From the NCBI GenBank assembly GCA_913058165.1, contig CAJXQV010000001.1, positions 1 to 22,184 on the forward strand: a stretch of DNA of 22,184 nucleotides. Direction: 5' to 3'. The position numbers were made by a program, and so were the translations under genes. The number at the start of each line of letters is the position of its first letter. Positions within the stretch are counted from its first letter, which is position 1. The stretch comes from an uncultured Chromatiales bacterium. Lineage in GTDB: Bacteria > Pseudomonadota > Gammaproteobacteria > Steroidobacterales > GCA-2729495. Below the pieces are notes generated by a model, which was not told the DNA's origin, searched no databases, and was given only the letters and a program-made list of their open reading frames with translations. This document shows, piece by piece, positions 1 through 7,929 of the stretch.

Positions 1-48
1 TCTACACAGAGTAGATCGTCGGCAGCGTCAGATGTGTATAAGAGACAG
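1..48 (+). other. Illumina Nextera adapter with P5 tail and i5 index (non-genomic)
   Basis: Positions 1-7 are the end of the Illumina P5 oligo. Positions 8-15 read AGAGTAGA, which from memory is Nextera i5 index 504. Positions 16-48 are the Nextera read-1 transposase adapter, ending in the 19-base Tn5 mosaic end at 30-48. None of this is genomic. It adds an artificial tail to the protein read on the minus strand, so the biological sequence starts at 49. Confidence 0.98.
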
Positions 49-1129
49 GCACCAGGCCATCCAGAATACCGACGCGCTTGCGCTCAGCTTCTTCGACATC
101 AGAGTGAGTCATCGTGACCGGATGGGTAATCAGTGATTCAACCGACCCAAGGTTCTCAGCAAGGCTCCACAACTCAATGTTATCCATCAGTTGCTTTCCA
201 GCCGTTAGACCACCTTTAACCTCAAACCAGATCATCGCACCAAAACCGTCAGCCTGACTGCAAGCCAGCTCATACTGCGGGAATGATTTAAGTCCCGGGT
301 ATGAGACCTGCTCAACTTTGTCATGCGATTCAAGAAACTCAGCAACAGCCATCGCATTTTGCGATTGACGGTCGACACGCACCGACAGCGTCTTAATGCC
401 CTGCAAAGTATAAAACGCTACCTGTGGCGACATGATCGTACCGGTAGCGTTCATGATGTAGCGAACCTTATCCGCCAGTTCCTGAGTCGCTGAGATAACG
501 GCACCACCAACAGTGGCATTGTGACCATCGAAGTACTTAGTCGTGCTGTGCACAACAATGTCGGCATTCAATTCCAGAGGTCGCTGGTAATACGGCGTCA
601 GGAAGGTGTTATCCACGGCGTGCGGAATACCAAACTCGCGGGCCACTTCAGAGACAGCCGCAATATCCGTCAGCTTCAACGTTGGGTTTGCCGGTGTTTC
701 AGTAATAATGAGACGCGTATTGTCTTTTACCGCTGCGCGCACAGCTGCCGCATCGGAGGTATCAACAAAACTAAACTCAACACCGAAGCGAGAGTAAATT
801 TTTGTGCTCAGACGGTAGGTACCGCCATAAACAACGTCCGAAACAATGGCATGATCGCCGGCATTTAAAAACGCCATCATCACTGCATTTATTGCTGACA
901 TGCCCGTACCAAAACAAGAACAATCTGCCCCGCCTTCGAGTGCTGTCAGCTTATTTTCCAAAACCCGCACTGTCGGGTTGCCCGAGCGCGAATAGGAATA
1001 ACCTTTATCCAAGTACTCATCGACCGAGCTCTGCACAAAGGTCGTGCTCTGGTAGATAGGGGTTAGTATTGATCCGGTTATCGGATCGGGTTCAACGCCC
1101 TCGTGAATCTGCCTGGTTGTAAATCGCAT
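49..1129 (-). CDS. PLP-dependent trans-sulfuration enzyme (cystathionine gamma-synthase/lyase family), 3' truncated
   Basis: This is a Cys/Met-metabolism PLP enzyme, about 360 residues of a family usually 380-400 long. Its relatives make cystathionine from O-acyl-homoserine, or cleave cystathionine, homocysteine or methionine, in the cytoplasm. Visible family marks are YSYSRSGNPT (45-54), the VYGGTY tyrosine (101), the AVDNTF aspartate (173) and the Schiff-base lysine in HSTTKY (K198). SLAENLGSVESLITHP lies near the C-terminus. The start at 1129 is chosen because homology begins there and GAAGGAAG lies just upstream; the frame stays open a further 89 codons upstream without homology. The last roughly 25 residues are missing because the insert ends at 49; residues read beyond that are adapter. 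Synthase, beta-lyase and gamma-lyase cannot be told apart by eye. Confidence 0.9.
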
Positions 1130-1286
1130 GATGCTTCCTTCTTTAGCATAGCGGCACAGTTTAACCTGATTTACCGCCGATCGCGCTGCTGGCACTTGTG
1201 CCGGACAGCTGCATTGGGGATTACTCGCCCCTTGTAAAACAATGTGCCGGAAGAGTCCGGAACAATTTAAAACTATCGAAGCCACT

Positions 1287-1586
1287 ATGAGCAGCAACGC
1301 GTGGAAAGTATCCCCGCTCGATGAACCCGCTTTTAATGAGGCCTTGCGACGCCACGGCATTAGCTCTGCAGTATACCTTCTGCCTATTGGCGCCAAAGAT
1401 ATGCGGGCACCGCACCTGGAAGACGAGATCTATTGCGTTATCGAAGGCCAAGCGAAGCTGAAAGTGAACGATCAGGTCCGGGACATAAGTCCGGGCTCAA
1501 TTCTCTGCGTTCAGGCAAGCGCCTAGCGTTCTTTTTTCGACATTACTGAGCACTTACTGCTGAGCCGCCGCAAATTGCTCTGTTGA
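1287..1586 (+). pseudogene. Small cupin-domain protein broken by an in-frame TAG
   Basis: The frame from 1287 codes 79 residues and ends in TAG at 1524-1526. It contains the first cupin motif (PHLEDEIYCVIEG, 42-54) and the turn DISPGSILCV. After the TAG the same frame continues RSFFDITEHLLLS. I recall this as matching the second cupin motif of family members of about 110-120 residues, typically VEHRFHDITEDL. A single G-to-T change in a GAG codon would make the TAG, and the metal-binding histidine is replaced by Arg. The read-through frame ends at 1586, inside the convergent acyl-CoA dehydrogenase gene, so the final strand also looks lost. An in-frame ATG exists at 1242, but family alignment favours 1287. 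No strong ribosome site is visible. A sequencing error is an alternative. Confidence 0.6.
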
Positions 1587-3320
1587 CAGCGCCATCATCG
1601 TTGCGCCACCGCTGCGAATCGTCGCTGCGTGCGCAGCCGCTCGCGGCAACGACTGTTCCGCGTAAAACTTAGCCGTCAAAACCTTAGCCTGCATAAAATC
1701 TGTATCTGTTGTGCCTGAAGCCAAACGCTCACTCGCAATTACTGCAGCACGCGCCATCTGCCAGCCACCGACCACAATACCGGCCTGCATTAACAAGTGA
1801 TAAGACACGGCACCTGCGGTATCGCGATCATGTCCTGCATTTTCCAGCAGCCAAGCTACCGAGCCGCGCAAGCCCGCCAATGCCTCTTTAAAACTGATTG
1901 CACTAACCGCAAGCTCCGCATTCGACTCAAGCTGCGGAATGACGGCTGACATCTCTTCGATAAATGCGCTCATTGCTGCACCGCCGTCACGCAAAATTTT
2001 GCGGCCTGCCAGATCCAGCGCCTGAATACCGGTGGTACCTTCATAGATGGTTGTAATGCGTGCATCACGAAAGTGCTGGGCCGCCCCGGTTTCTTCAACG
2101 TAACCTGCACCGCCATGCACCTGAATACCCACAGAAGTGAGCTCCTGTGAAGTCTCGGTAGACCAGCCCTTAACGATTGGCGTAAGCAGCTCAACCATGG
2201 CGGCACTGTGCTGTTTAACGGCAGCATCTGCAGACTTCTCAGCCTTATCCAGATGGCTCGCAGCGTAGTAGGCAACTGCGCGCATCGCTTCGATTTCTGA
2301 CTTCATCCGCATCAACATACGCCTAACATCCGGATGCTGAATAATGGCAACGCCGCCCTGAACGCGATCGTTGGCGTGAAACAGAGCTTGCTGATAAGCA
2401 CGTTCGGAGATGGAGACGCCCTCGAGACCCACATTCAAGCGCGCACGATTCATCATCGCGAACATGCTGATGAGACCTTTGTTCTCTTCACCAACCAGAT
2501 AACCTTCGGAAGCCTGGAAGCCCAACACGCAGGTGGGGCTGCCATGAATACCCAGTTTGTGTTCAATCGATACCGTTTCAACGTCATTGAAATCAGCCGG
2601 ATTGCCATCGGCATCGAGCTTAAACTTCGGCACTAAGAACAAGGACAACCCTTTAACGCCCTCAGGCGCACCCTTGATACGGGCCAACACCAAATGAATG
2701 ATGTTGTCAGTCATGTCATGATCACCCCAGGTGATAAATATTTTCTGACCGGTAATACGGAAGCTCTCGCCATCGCGTTCGGCGTACGAGCGTATTACCG
2801 ACAAATCAGAGCCGGCCTGAGGCTCAGTAAGGTTCATCGTGCCGGTCCACTCGCCACTGATCATCTTCGGCAGATAGGCAGAACACAGTTCTTTGCTGCC
2901 ATAAGACTCAATCGCGTGAATCGCACCCTGGGTGAGCATCGGGCACAAAGACCAAGCCAAATTAGCCGACTGCAGCATTTCTTCAACCGCCATACCCACT
3001 AACATTGGCTGCCCCATGCCATCGTATTCAGGGTCAAATGACAGTGCTGACCAACCACCCTCAACATACTGTTGATAGGCAGATTTAAACTCATCGGGCA
3101 CCACAACCTGCCCGTCAACCAGCTTGGCGCCAACGGTATCGCCAATGACATTGGTAGGCGCGACGACGTCATTTGCCAACTGAGCAGCACCTTCCAACAT
3201 GGCCTCAACCATATCGGGTGTTGCCTCTTCATACGCAGGCAATGCGGCGACTTCCGACATATCGGCAAGCTCATTAATCGCAAACAACATATCCCTAACC
3301 GGGGCGCGAAACTCAGACAT
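1554..3320 (-). CDS. Acyl-CoA dehydrogenase, DmdC-like (588 aa)
   Basis: This is an FAD-dependent acyl-CoA dehydrogenase of the long subfamily (about 590 aa) that includes 3-methylmercaptopropionyl-CoA dehydrogenase DmdC and related FadE-like enzymes; classic family members are about 380-400 aa. The N-terminal helical part begins FRAPVRDMLF. The flavin-binding middle part shows MNLTEPQAGSDL and FITWGDHD. The C-terminal helical part carries the catalytic base in TIYEGTTGIQALDL (Glu427), followed by an extra C-terminal domain rich in alanine. The start at 3320 is supported by AGGAGA about 11 bases upstream, and homology begins there although the frame is open to 3602. It oxidises an acyl-CoA to the enoyl-CoA, passing electrons to ETF. 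The substrate could be methylthiopropionyl-CoA or a medium/long acyl-CoA; the sequence alone does not decide. Confidence 0.9.
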   Translation of the reverse strand: MSEFRAPVRDMLFAINELADMSEVAALPAYEEATPDMVEAMLEGAAQLANDVVAPTNVIGDTVGAKLVDGQVVVPDEFKSAYQQYVEGGWSALSFDPEYDGMGQPMLVGMAVEEMLQSANLAWSLCPMLTQGAIHAIESYGSKELCSAYLPKMISGEWTGTMNLTEPQAGSDLSVIRSYAERDGESFRITGQKIFITWGDHDMTDNIIHLVLARIKGAPEGVKGLSLFLVPKFKLDADGNPADFNDVETVSIEHKLGIHGSPTCVLGFQASEGYLVGEENKGLISMFAMMNRARLNVGLEGVSISERAYQQALFHANDRVQGGVAIIQHPDVRRMLMRMKSEIEAMRAVAYYAASHLDKAEKSADAAVKQHSAAMVELLTPIVKGWSTETSQELTSVGIQVHGGAGYVEETGAAQHFRDARITTIYEGTTGIQALDLAGRKILRDGGAAMSAFIEEMSAVIPQLESNAELAVSAISFKEALAGLRGSVAWLLENAGHDRDTAGAVSYHLLMQAGIVVGGWQMARAAVIASERLASGTTDTDFMQAKVLTAKFYAEQSLPRAAAHAATIRSGGATMMALSTEQFAAAQQ

Positions 3321-3613
3321 CAGTTCTGTCTCTCCTAAAACGAATTCGGGTACTACCGGCCACCGCGCGGCCACATCACCGGCTTGCCCGGGAATGCGCA
3401 GCGCAAAAACGGGGGCTTGGCGGGGCAACCGGGCGAGTATTCTAACAACATCATGGGCTTTTTGGGGTGCTGGGACTGCAAAATCACGGTGATAACAGCC
3501 GGAGGCGCGAACTGCTACATTAGGCGCCGGTCGACCGTAAAACTGCTGACCGGCTAAAACTGGCCCAAGATGAATTGCGGGGTCAAAACCCGCATAAAAC
3601 AAGGACTTTCGTC

Positions 3614-4714
3614 ATGGACGGAGCGCAACCACAAGCCGCCGATACCTTCGCTGAAACGAAGTCTGAGGCCTCTCAGGAGGGGTCGGGACTCGCTCAACTC
3701 CGCCGTGCCGGGCATATCAGCGATGCAGAACGCAATAGTCTCGCGCCGGTGGCCGCGCAATTCGGGGTGGCAGTGACGCCGCAAATGCTCCGGCAAATTG
3801 ACCCGCAGAACCCGACTGACCCGGTAGCAGCTCAGTTTGTTCCCAGCCTTAATGAGCTGAAGATCAGTGACGAAGAGCTCAGCGATCCCATAGGCGATCA
3901 CCAGCATTCGCCGGTAAAAGGCATTATTCACCGCTACCCGGACCGGGTGTTGCTAACACCGGTGTATGTTTGCCCTGTCTATTGCCGCTTCTGTTTTCGG
4001 CGTGAAGATGTTGGCGGACAAGACGCGCTATCCGCGAATGAGCTTGAGGCTGCACTCAACTACATTCGCAGTAACACCGAAGTCTGGGAAGTTATTTTAT
4101 CTGGCGGCGATCCGCTTATTCTTTCACCAAGACGCCTGAACAATATTTTGCAGTCACTGCGTGATATTCCACATGTCAAAGTCATTCGTATTCACAGCCG
4201 CGTACCCGTAGTGAGTCCGGAAAGAATCAGCGACGAACTCACTGCCGTATTGCGCGCTGCTAATCCGCTCTACGTCGTTATTCACACCAACCATGCCCAG
4301 GAATTTAGTTCAGCTGCTTTGAATGCCTGCGCAAAACTTGCTGATGCTGGCGTGCCTCTGTTGAGCCAGACAGTACTGCTCAAAGGCATAAATGACACAC
4401 CGGAAAAACTTGGTGCATTAATGCGACTGCTGGTTGAGAACAGGATAAAACCCTACTACCTACACCACGCAGACCGTGCCAAAGGCACTGGACACTTTCG
4501 CACCAGCATTGAAGAAGGTCAGGCACTAATGCGCCAAATGCGTGGAGACTACTCGGGCTTATGCCAACCGCAGTATGTGCTCGATATACCCGGTGGTGCT
4601 GGCAAATCCCCTGTGGGGCCTCAGTACATCAAGCGCGAAGGGGAGCACTGGGAGGTCACGGACTTTAAAGAAGACACTCACAGCTACGCCGAAGAGCACA
4701 CAACAGTCAAATAA
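3614..4714 (+). CDS. Radical-SAM lysine 2,3-aminomutase-like protein (KamA/EpmB family, 366 aa)
   Basis: This is a PLP- and [4Fe-4S]-dependent radical SAM aminomutase. The cluster motif CxxxCxxC is C120, C124, C127 (VCPVYCRFCFRRE). The two aspartates that hold the lysine substrate in clostridial lysine 2,3-aminomutase are present as HHAD (D287) and YVLD (D324). The PLP lysine is K331 in GGAGKSP. Conserved ILSGGDPL and GTGHFR are also seen. The start ATG at 3614 has AAGGA eight bases upstream; a small hairpin (3576-3594) precedes that site. It converts L-alpha-lysine to beta-lysine, either free (KamA) or for modification of elongation factor P (EpmB). The TPVYVCPVYC context reads more like KamA than enterobacterial EpmB, and no epmA partner is in this window. 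It is followed 78 bases later by purU. Confidence 0.88.
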   Translation: MDGAQPQAADTFAETKSEASQEGSGLAQLRRAGHISDAERNSLAPVAAQFGVAVTPQMLRQIDPQNPTDPVAAQFVPSLNELKISDEELSDPIGDHQHSPVKGIIHRYPDRVLLTPVYVCPVYCRFCFRREDVGGQDALSANELEAALNYIRSNTEVWEVILSGGDPLILSPRRLNNILQSLRDIPHVKVIRIHSRVPVVSPERISDELTAVLRAANPLYVVIHTNHAQEFSSAALNACAKLADAGVPLLSQTVLLKGINDTPEKLGALMRLLVENRIKPYYLHHADRAKGTGHFRTSIEEGQALMRQMRGDYSGLCQPQYVLDIPGGAGKSPVGPQYIKREGEHWEVTDFKEDTHSYAEEHTTVK

Positions 4715-4792
4715 TTAAGGCTGTGTCACAATGTACACTTGGCATTTAAGGATAGAATCGCAGACATTAGTTTTTGCATGAGCGGAATAAAC

Positions 4793-5659
4793 ATGAATCA
4801 GCGCAAGCCCTCTTACATTTTAACCATCACCTGCCCCGATACTATCGGTATCGTTGCAGAGGTGGCGAGCTTCCTGCGCGACCAGCAATATTTTATCGAA
4901 GAGTCTTCACACTTCGGCGATCGTGGCACCGGCCAGTTTTTCATGCGAACCCGTTTCACCTATCCCGAGGGCATATTCTCTGCCGAGATTTTTGAAGATG
5001 GTTTCGCCGCTATCGCCGAACAGTTTTCGATGCAGTGGAATGTTCACGACTCAGAGCATCGCCCAAAGGTTGTGATCATGGTGTCGAAAGTTGACCACTG
5101 CCTCAATGACCTGTTGTACCGGTATCGCACCGGCTCGCTGCAGATCGATATTGCCGCTGTTGTCTCCAATCACATCGATCTCAAATCACTGGTCGAATGG
5201 CACAACCTACCGTTCGTTCATATTCCCGTTACCGCCGAAAACAAAACAGAAGCTGAGGCCACATTACTGCAGCTAATCGAAGAAACCAGCACAGAGCTGA
5301 TAGTGCTTGCCCGCTATATGCAGGTACTTTCAGACAGCCTATGCTCCACCATGCCTGGCAAGATCATTAACATTCATCATTCGTTTCTGCCGGGCTTTAA
5401 AGGTGCACGCCCCTACCATCAGGCGCATGAACGCGGGGTCAAACTTATTGGTGCTACAGCACACTATGTCACTGCAGATCTGGATGAAGGCCCAATTATT
5501 GAACAGGTGGTTGAACGGGTGAGCCACACCCAAAGTGCCGACGATTTGACCGCAGCGGGCAGCGATGCAGAAGCGATTACACTGGCACGTGCGGTGAAAT
5601 ATCATATTGAGCATCGGGTATTTCTGGACGGCAATCGGACCGTGGTGTTCCAGCAGTAA
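4793..5659 (+). CDS. purU: Formyltetrahydrofolate deformylase
   Basis: PurU hydrolyses 10-formyl-THF to formate and THF, balancing one-carbon pools and supplying formate for purine synthesis. The 288-residue length fits the family (about 280-290). An N-terminal ACT domain (about 6-85, ILTITCPDTIGIVAEVASFL) is followed by the formyltransferase fold. The catalytic triad region is visible as NIHHSFLP (N193, H195) and TAHYVTADLDEGPI (D229/D231). The start at 4793 is preferred because it puts the ACT domain near the N-terminus. An in-frame ATG at 4778 is possible, and the ribosome site (AGCGGA) is weak. It lies downstream of the aminomutase gene on the same strand and is followed by a strong terminator. 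Confidence 0.95.
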   Translation: MNQRKPSYILTITCPDTIGIVAEVASFLRDQQYFIEESSHFGDRGTGQFFMRTRFTYPEGIFSAEIFEDGFAAIAEQFSMQWNVHDSEHRPKVVIMVSKVDHCLNDLLYRYRTGSLQIDIAAVVSNHIDLKSLVEWHNLPFVHIPVTAENKTEAEATLLQLIEETSTELIVLARYMQVLSDSLCSTMPGKIINIHHSFLPGFKGARPYHQAHERGVKLIGATAHYVTADLDEGPIIEQVVERVSHTQSADDLTAAGSDAEAITLARAVKYHIEHRVFLDGNRTVVFQQ

Positions 5660-5692
5660 AGCAGACGACCCCTACAAATATATGCGCATAAC

Positions 5693-5721
5693 AAAAAGGG
5701 CTGCAACTGCAGCCCTTTTTT
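5693..5721. terminator. Bidirectional intrinsic terminator between purU and DAHP synthase
   Basis: GGGCTGC and GCAGCCC form a perfect stem around a four-base loop (AACT). It is flanked by A5 on the left and T6 on the right, so it can end transcripts from both convergent genes. Confidence 0.9.
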
Positions 5722-5748
5722 ATAACGCCTAGCTTAGCTGCTCGCAGC

Positions 5749-6816
5749 CTATTTGCGGCGGCTCAGTATCGGTTTCAGCGATGCATTACTTTCGCGCAAA
5801 CAGGTCTCCGTATTTTCCCAGTCAATACAGGCATCCGTCACTGAAACGCCATAAGTCAGGTCGGCACGACTCGTCTGCATCGGCTGGTTGCCTGCGAACA
5901 GGTTGCTTTCAAGCATCAAACCCATTATTGAAGTATTACCATTAACAATCTGCCCAACACAATTTTTTGCGACAGACAGCTGCAGGTTATGATCTTTATT
6001 GGAGTTGGCGTGACTGCAGTCAACCATAATCCGGCTGACTAACTTACCTTTCTCCAATGCCGCTTCACAGGCTGCAATGCTGGCCGCATCGTAATTAGGC
6101 TTGCCACCGCCGCCACGCAATACAACATGGCCATAAGCGTTACCTGCTGTTTGAAATACAGCAGTACGACCATCAGTGTTTATGCCCAGAAAATGATGTC
6201 CCTGACTCGCAGATTTCAGCGCATTAATGGCTACATCCAGCGAACCGTCAGTACCATTTTTAAAACCAACCGGAGTCGACAAGCCGCTCGACATTTCACG
6301 ATGCGTTTGTGATTCGGTTGTCCGGGCACCGATGGCGGTCCAGGTAATAAGATCGCCAAGATATTGCGGCATGATCGGATCGAGCGCTTCAGTGGCACAG
6401 GGCAAACCCATGCTGGTGAGATCGAGCATCAACTGACGCGCCAAACGGATGCCCTTTTCCACGTGGAAGGAATCATCCATATCCGGATCATTAACCAGAC
6501 CTTTCCAGCCGACTGTAGTTCGCGGCTTCTCAAAGTAAACGCGCATCACCACAAAGATGGTCTCACTCACTTCGTCGGCAAGCTTAACCAATTTAGCTGC
6601 ATACTCATGGGCGGCATCAATGTCATGAATTGAACAAGGCCCTACAACAACCACGAGACGCGGGTCACTGCCATCCAGAATATTTTTGATTGTCTGACGA
6701 TGCTGCAGCACTGAGGCTTCCAGTTCGGCACTTACCGGCAACTCATTCAGAACCTCTGCAGGTGTCGGCAGGATTGTTTTGGAGACAACGTTGATATTGT
6801 GAATTTTACTTTGCAT
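5749..6816 (-). CDS. aroF/aroG: 3-deoxy-7-phosphoheptulonate (DAHP) synthase, class I alpha
   Basis: It condenses phosphoenolpyruvate and erythrose-4-phosphate, the first step of the shikimate pathway, in the cytoplasm. The 355-residue length matches AroF/AroG/AroH. Visible motifs are VVVGPCSIHD with metal ligand C61, MRVYFEKPRTTVGWKG (R92, K97), PVGFKNGTDGS, LRGGGGKPNY and VDCSHANSNKDH with the metal-binding histidine. Feedback specificity (Tyr, Phe or Trp) cannot be assigned by eye. The ATG at 6816 is followed directly by conserved sequence; the upstream ribosome site is poor (AAAGAA). It stands alone between a shared terminator and a 319-base divergent intergenic region. Confidence 0.95.
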   Translation of the reverse strand: MQSKIHNINVVSKTILPTPAEVLNELPVSAELEASVLQHRQTIKNILDGSDPRLVVVVGPCSIHDIDAAHEYAAKLVKLADEVSETIFVVMRVYFEKPRTTVGWKGLVNDPDMDDSFHVEKGIRLARQLMLDLTSMGLPCATEALDPIMPQYLGDLITWTAIGARTTESQTHREMSSGLSTPVGFKNGTDGSLDVAINALKSASQGHHFLGINTDGRTAVFQTAGNAYGHVVLRGGGGKPNYDAASIAACEAALEKGKLVSRIMVDCSHANSNKDHNLQLSVAKNCVGQIVNGNTSIMGLMLESNLFAGNQPMQTSRADLTYGVSVTDACIDWENTETCLRESNASLKPILSRRK

Positions 6817-7135
6817 AACGATTCTTTAATTAGTGTCTTTAATAAATGTCTTCCCGGAAAGCAGGTATATAACCCGCCGATCAGCCCGAAAACCTAGCTG
6901 TATCGGTCGCGTAGCATAACAGGTAAACCCGCTTTAACTATGACCGAGTCCATATTTCCGTATACCAATCCGGCGCTTAGACACGAGCGCTCAGAACCAT
7001 GAGTGATAACCACCGGGCGCAGGTGCATTCGCTGTAGGCGAAGCCTGCGGTCTCGCGTAGAATCCTTCGCGATCGCTGGCCTCTCAACACAGCCATCACT
7101 CCAATGAATTCATTACCGCCATTAGGAACACCCCA
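6817..7135. other. Divergent intergenic region between DAHP synthase and the kinase
   Basis: This stretch of 319 bases must hold the promoters for both flanking genes. On the minus strand TTATATACC near 6885-6892 is an AT-rich possible -10 for DAHP synthase, but no convincing -35 goes with it. Two small GC-rich hairpins occur around 7034-7075 (for example GTAGGC-GAA-GCCTGC). I see no tRNA, leader peptide with repeated aromatic codons, or coding remnant. Confidence 0.4.
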
Positions 7136-7927
7136 TTGCCCAAATCATCCGCTTTACGCGCTCGCCAGAGACTGGGTAAGTACCGCATTGAGAAGAAACT
7201 CTCGAGCGGTGAACGAGCATCCATCTACCGCGCCTATGACACTATTCACGCTATACCCGTGGCTCTGAAAGTGGTAACACCCGAGATGGCGGCAAATGCC
7301 TGCTTTCTGGAAGAATTTACTATCGAGGCACGGCTGTCGACACGGATGGAGCACCCGAACGTGTTGGCCATTCAGAATGCTTCATTTGTGGATGACTACT
7401 TTGTTATTGCCATGCCATTAGGCCTTGAGTCTTTGGCAGACAGAATTACCCGCCGCATGTCGACAGATCTTGCACTGAGCTTTACCGAGCAAGCGATTGC
7501 CGCCGTTGCTCATGCTCATAGCCGAAAAATAATCCACTGCGACATCAAGCCCGAAAACTTTATTGTGTTCCCCGATAACCGGCTGAAACTGTCTGATTTT
7601 GGATTCTCAAAGGTCGCACAGCCCAGGCTCAAGGCCTCGGGATCAGGCACGGTGGGCTATGTGGCACCTGAGCAGGCCGTTGGGCACCCGATGTTTCAAT
7701 CGGATGTTTTTTCATTAAGTTTACTTATATATCAGCTATTTAGTGGCAAGCTGCCGGAATGGCCCTACAGCTGGCCACCCGCGGGCATCGACAAGGTTCG
7801 GCGCAAACTCCGTCCCAAAACGAGGCATTGGCTGCGCAAAGGAATGGCAATGAGGCCGCAGGACCGTTACCGTAATGCTGTAGCAATGGAAAATGCATTT
7901 CATAAGATTCCCCGACTGAAGCGCTGA
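7136..7927 (+). CDS. Soluble Hanks-type Ser/Thr protein kinase (263 aa) with TTG start
   Basis: This is a minimal cytoplasmic eukaryotic-like kinase without membrane or sensor domain. Seen motifs are VALK with ATP lysine K45, the catalytic loop IIHCDIKPEN (H134-C135-D136, K138, N141), DFG at 154-156 and an activation segment ending VAPEQ (177-181). Two departures from canon are visible. The glycine loop is reduced to LSSGERASIY with a single glycine, and the usual HRD arginine is cysteine, making it a non-RD kinase. The start is TTG with AGGA about eight bases upstream. The stop is followed after two bases by the GTG start of a PP2C phosphatase, indicating translational coupling and a paired signalling switch. 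The target is unknown. Confidence 0.9.
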   Translation: MPKSSALRARQRLGKYRIEKKLSSGERASIYRAYDTIHAIPVALKVVTPEMAANACFLEEFTIEARLSTRMEHPNVLAIQNASFVDDYFVIAMPLGLESLADRITRRMSTDLALSFTEQAIAAVAHAHSRKIIHCDIKPENFIVFPDNRLKLSDFGFSKVAQPRLKASGSGTVGYVAPEQAVGHPMFQSDVFSLSLLIYQLFSGKLPEWPYSWPPAGIDKVRRKLRPKTRHWLRKGMAMRPQDRYRNAVAMENAFHKIPRLKR

Positions 7928-7929
7928 AT

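Noticed and set aside
1130..1396. Longer N-terminus for the PLP enzyme; similar open extensions exist before the acyl-CoA dehydrogenase (to 3602), hydrolase (to 14670) and flavocytochrome (to 16870)
   Set aside because: The extra residues show no family similarity, and the internal starts have ribosome sites or begin signal peptides; the flavocytochrome extension would also cross a strong terminator.
1287..1586. Stop-codon recoding (TAG here, TAA at 21326 and 21353) as a variant genetic code
   Set aside because: Intact genes in the same window end normally in TAA, TAG (Rieske gene 1) and TGA (kinase), and the two broken genes show other signs of decay.
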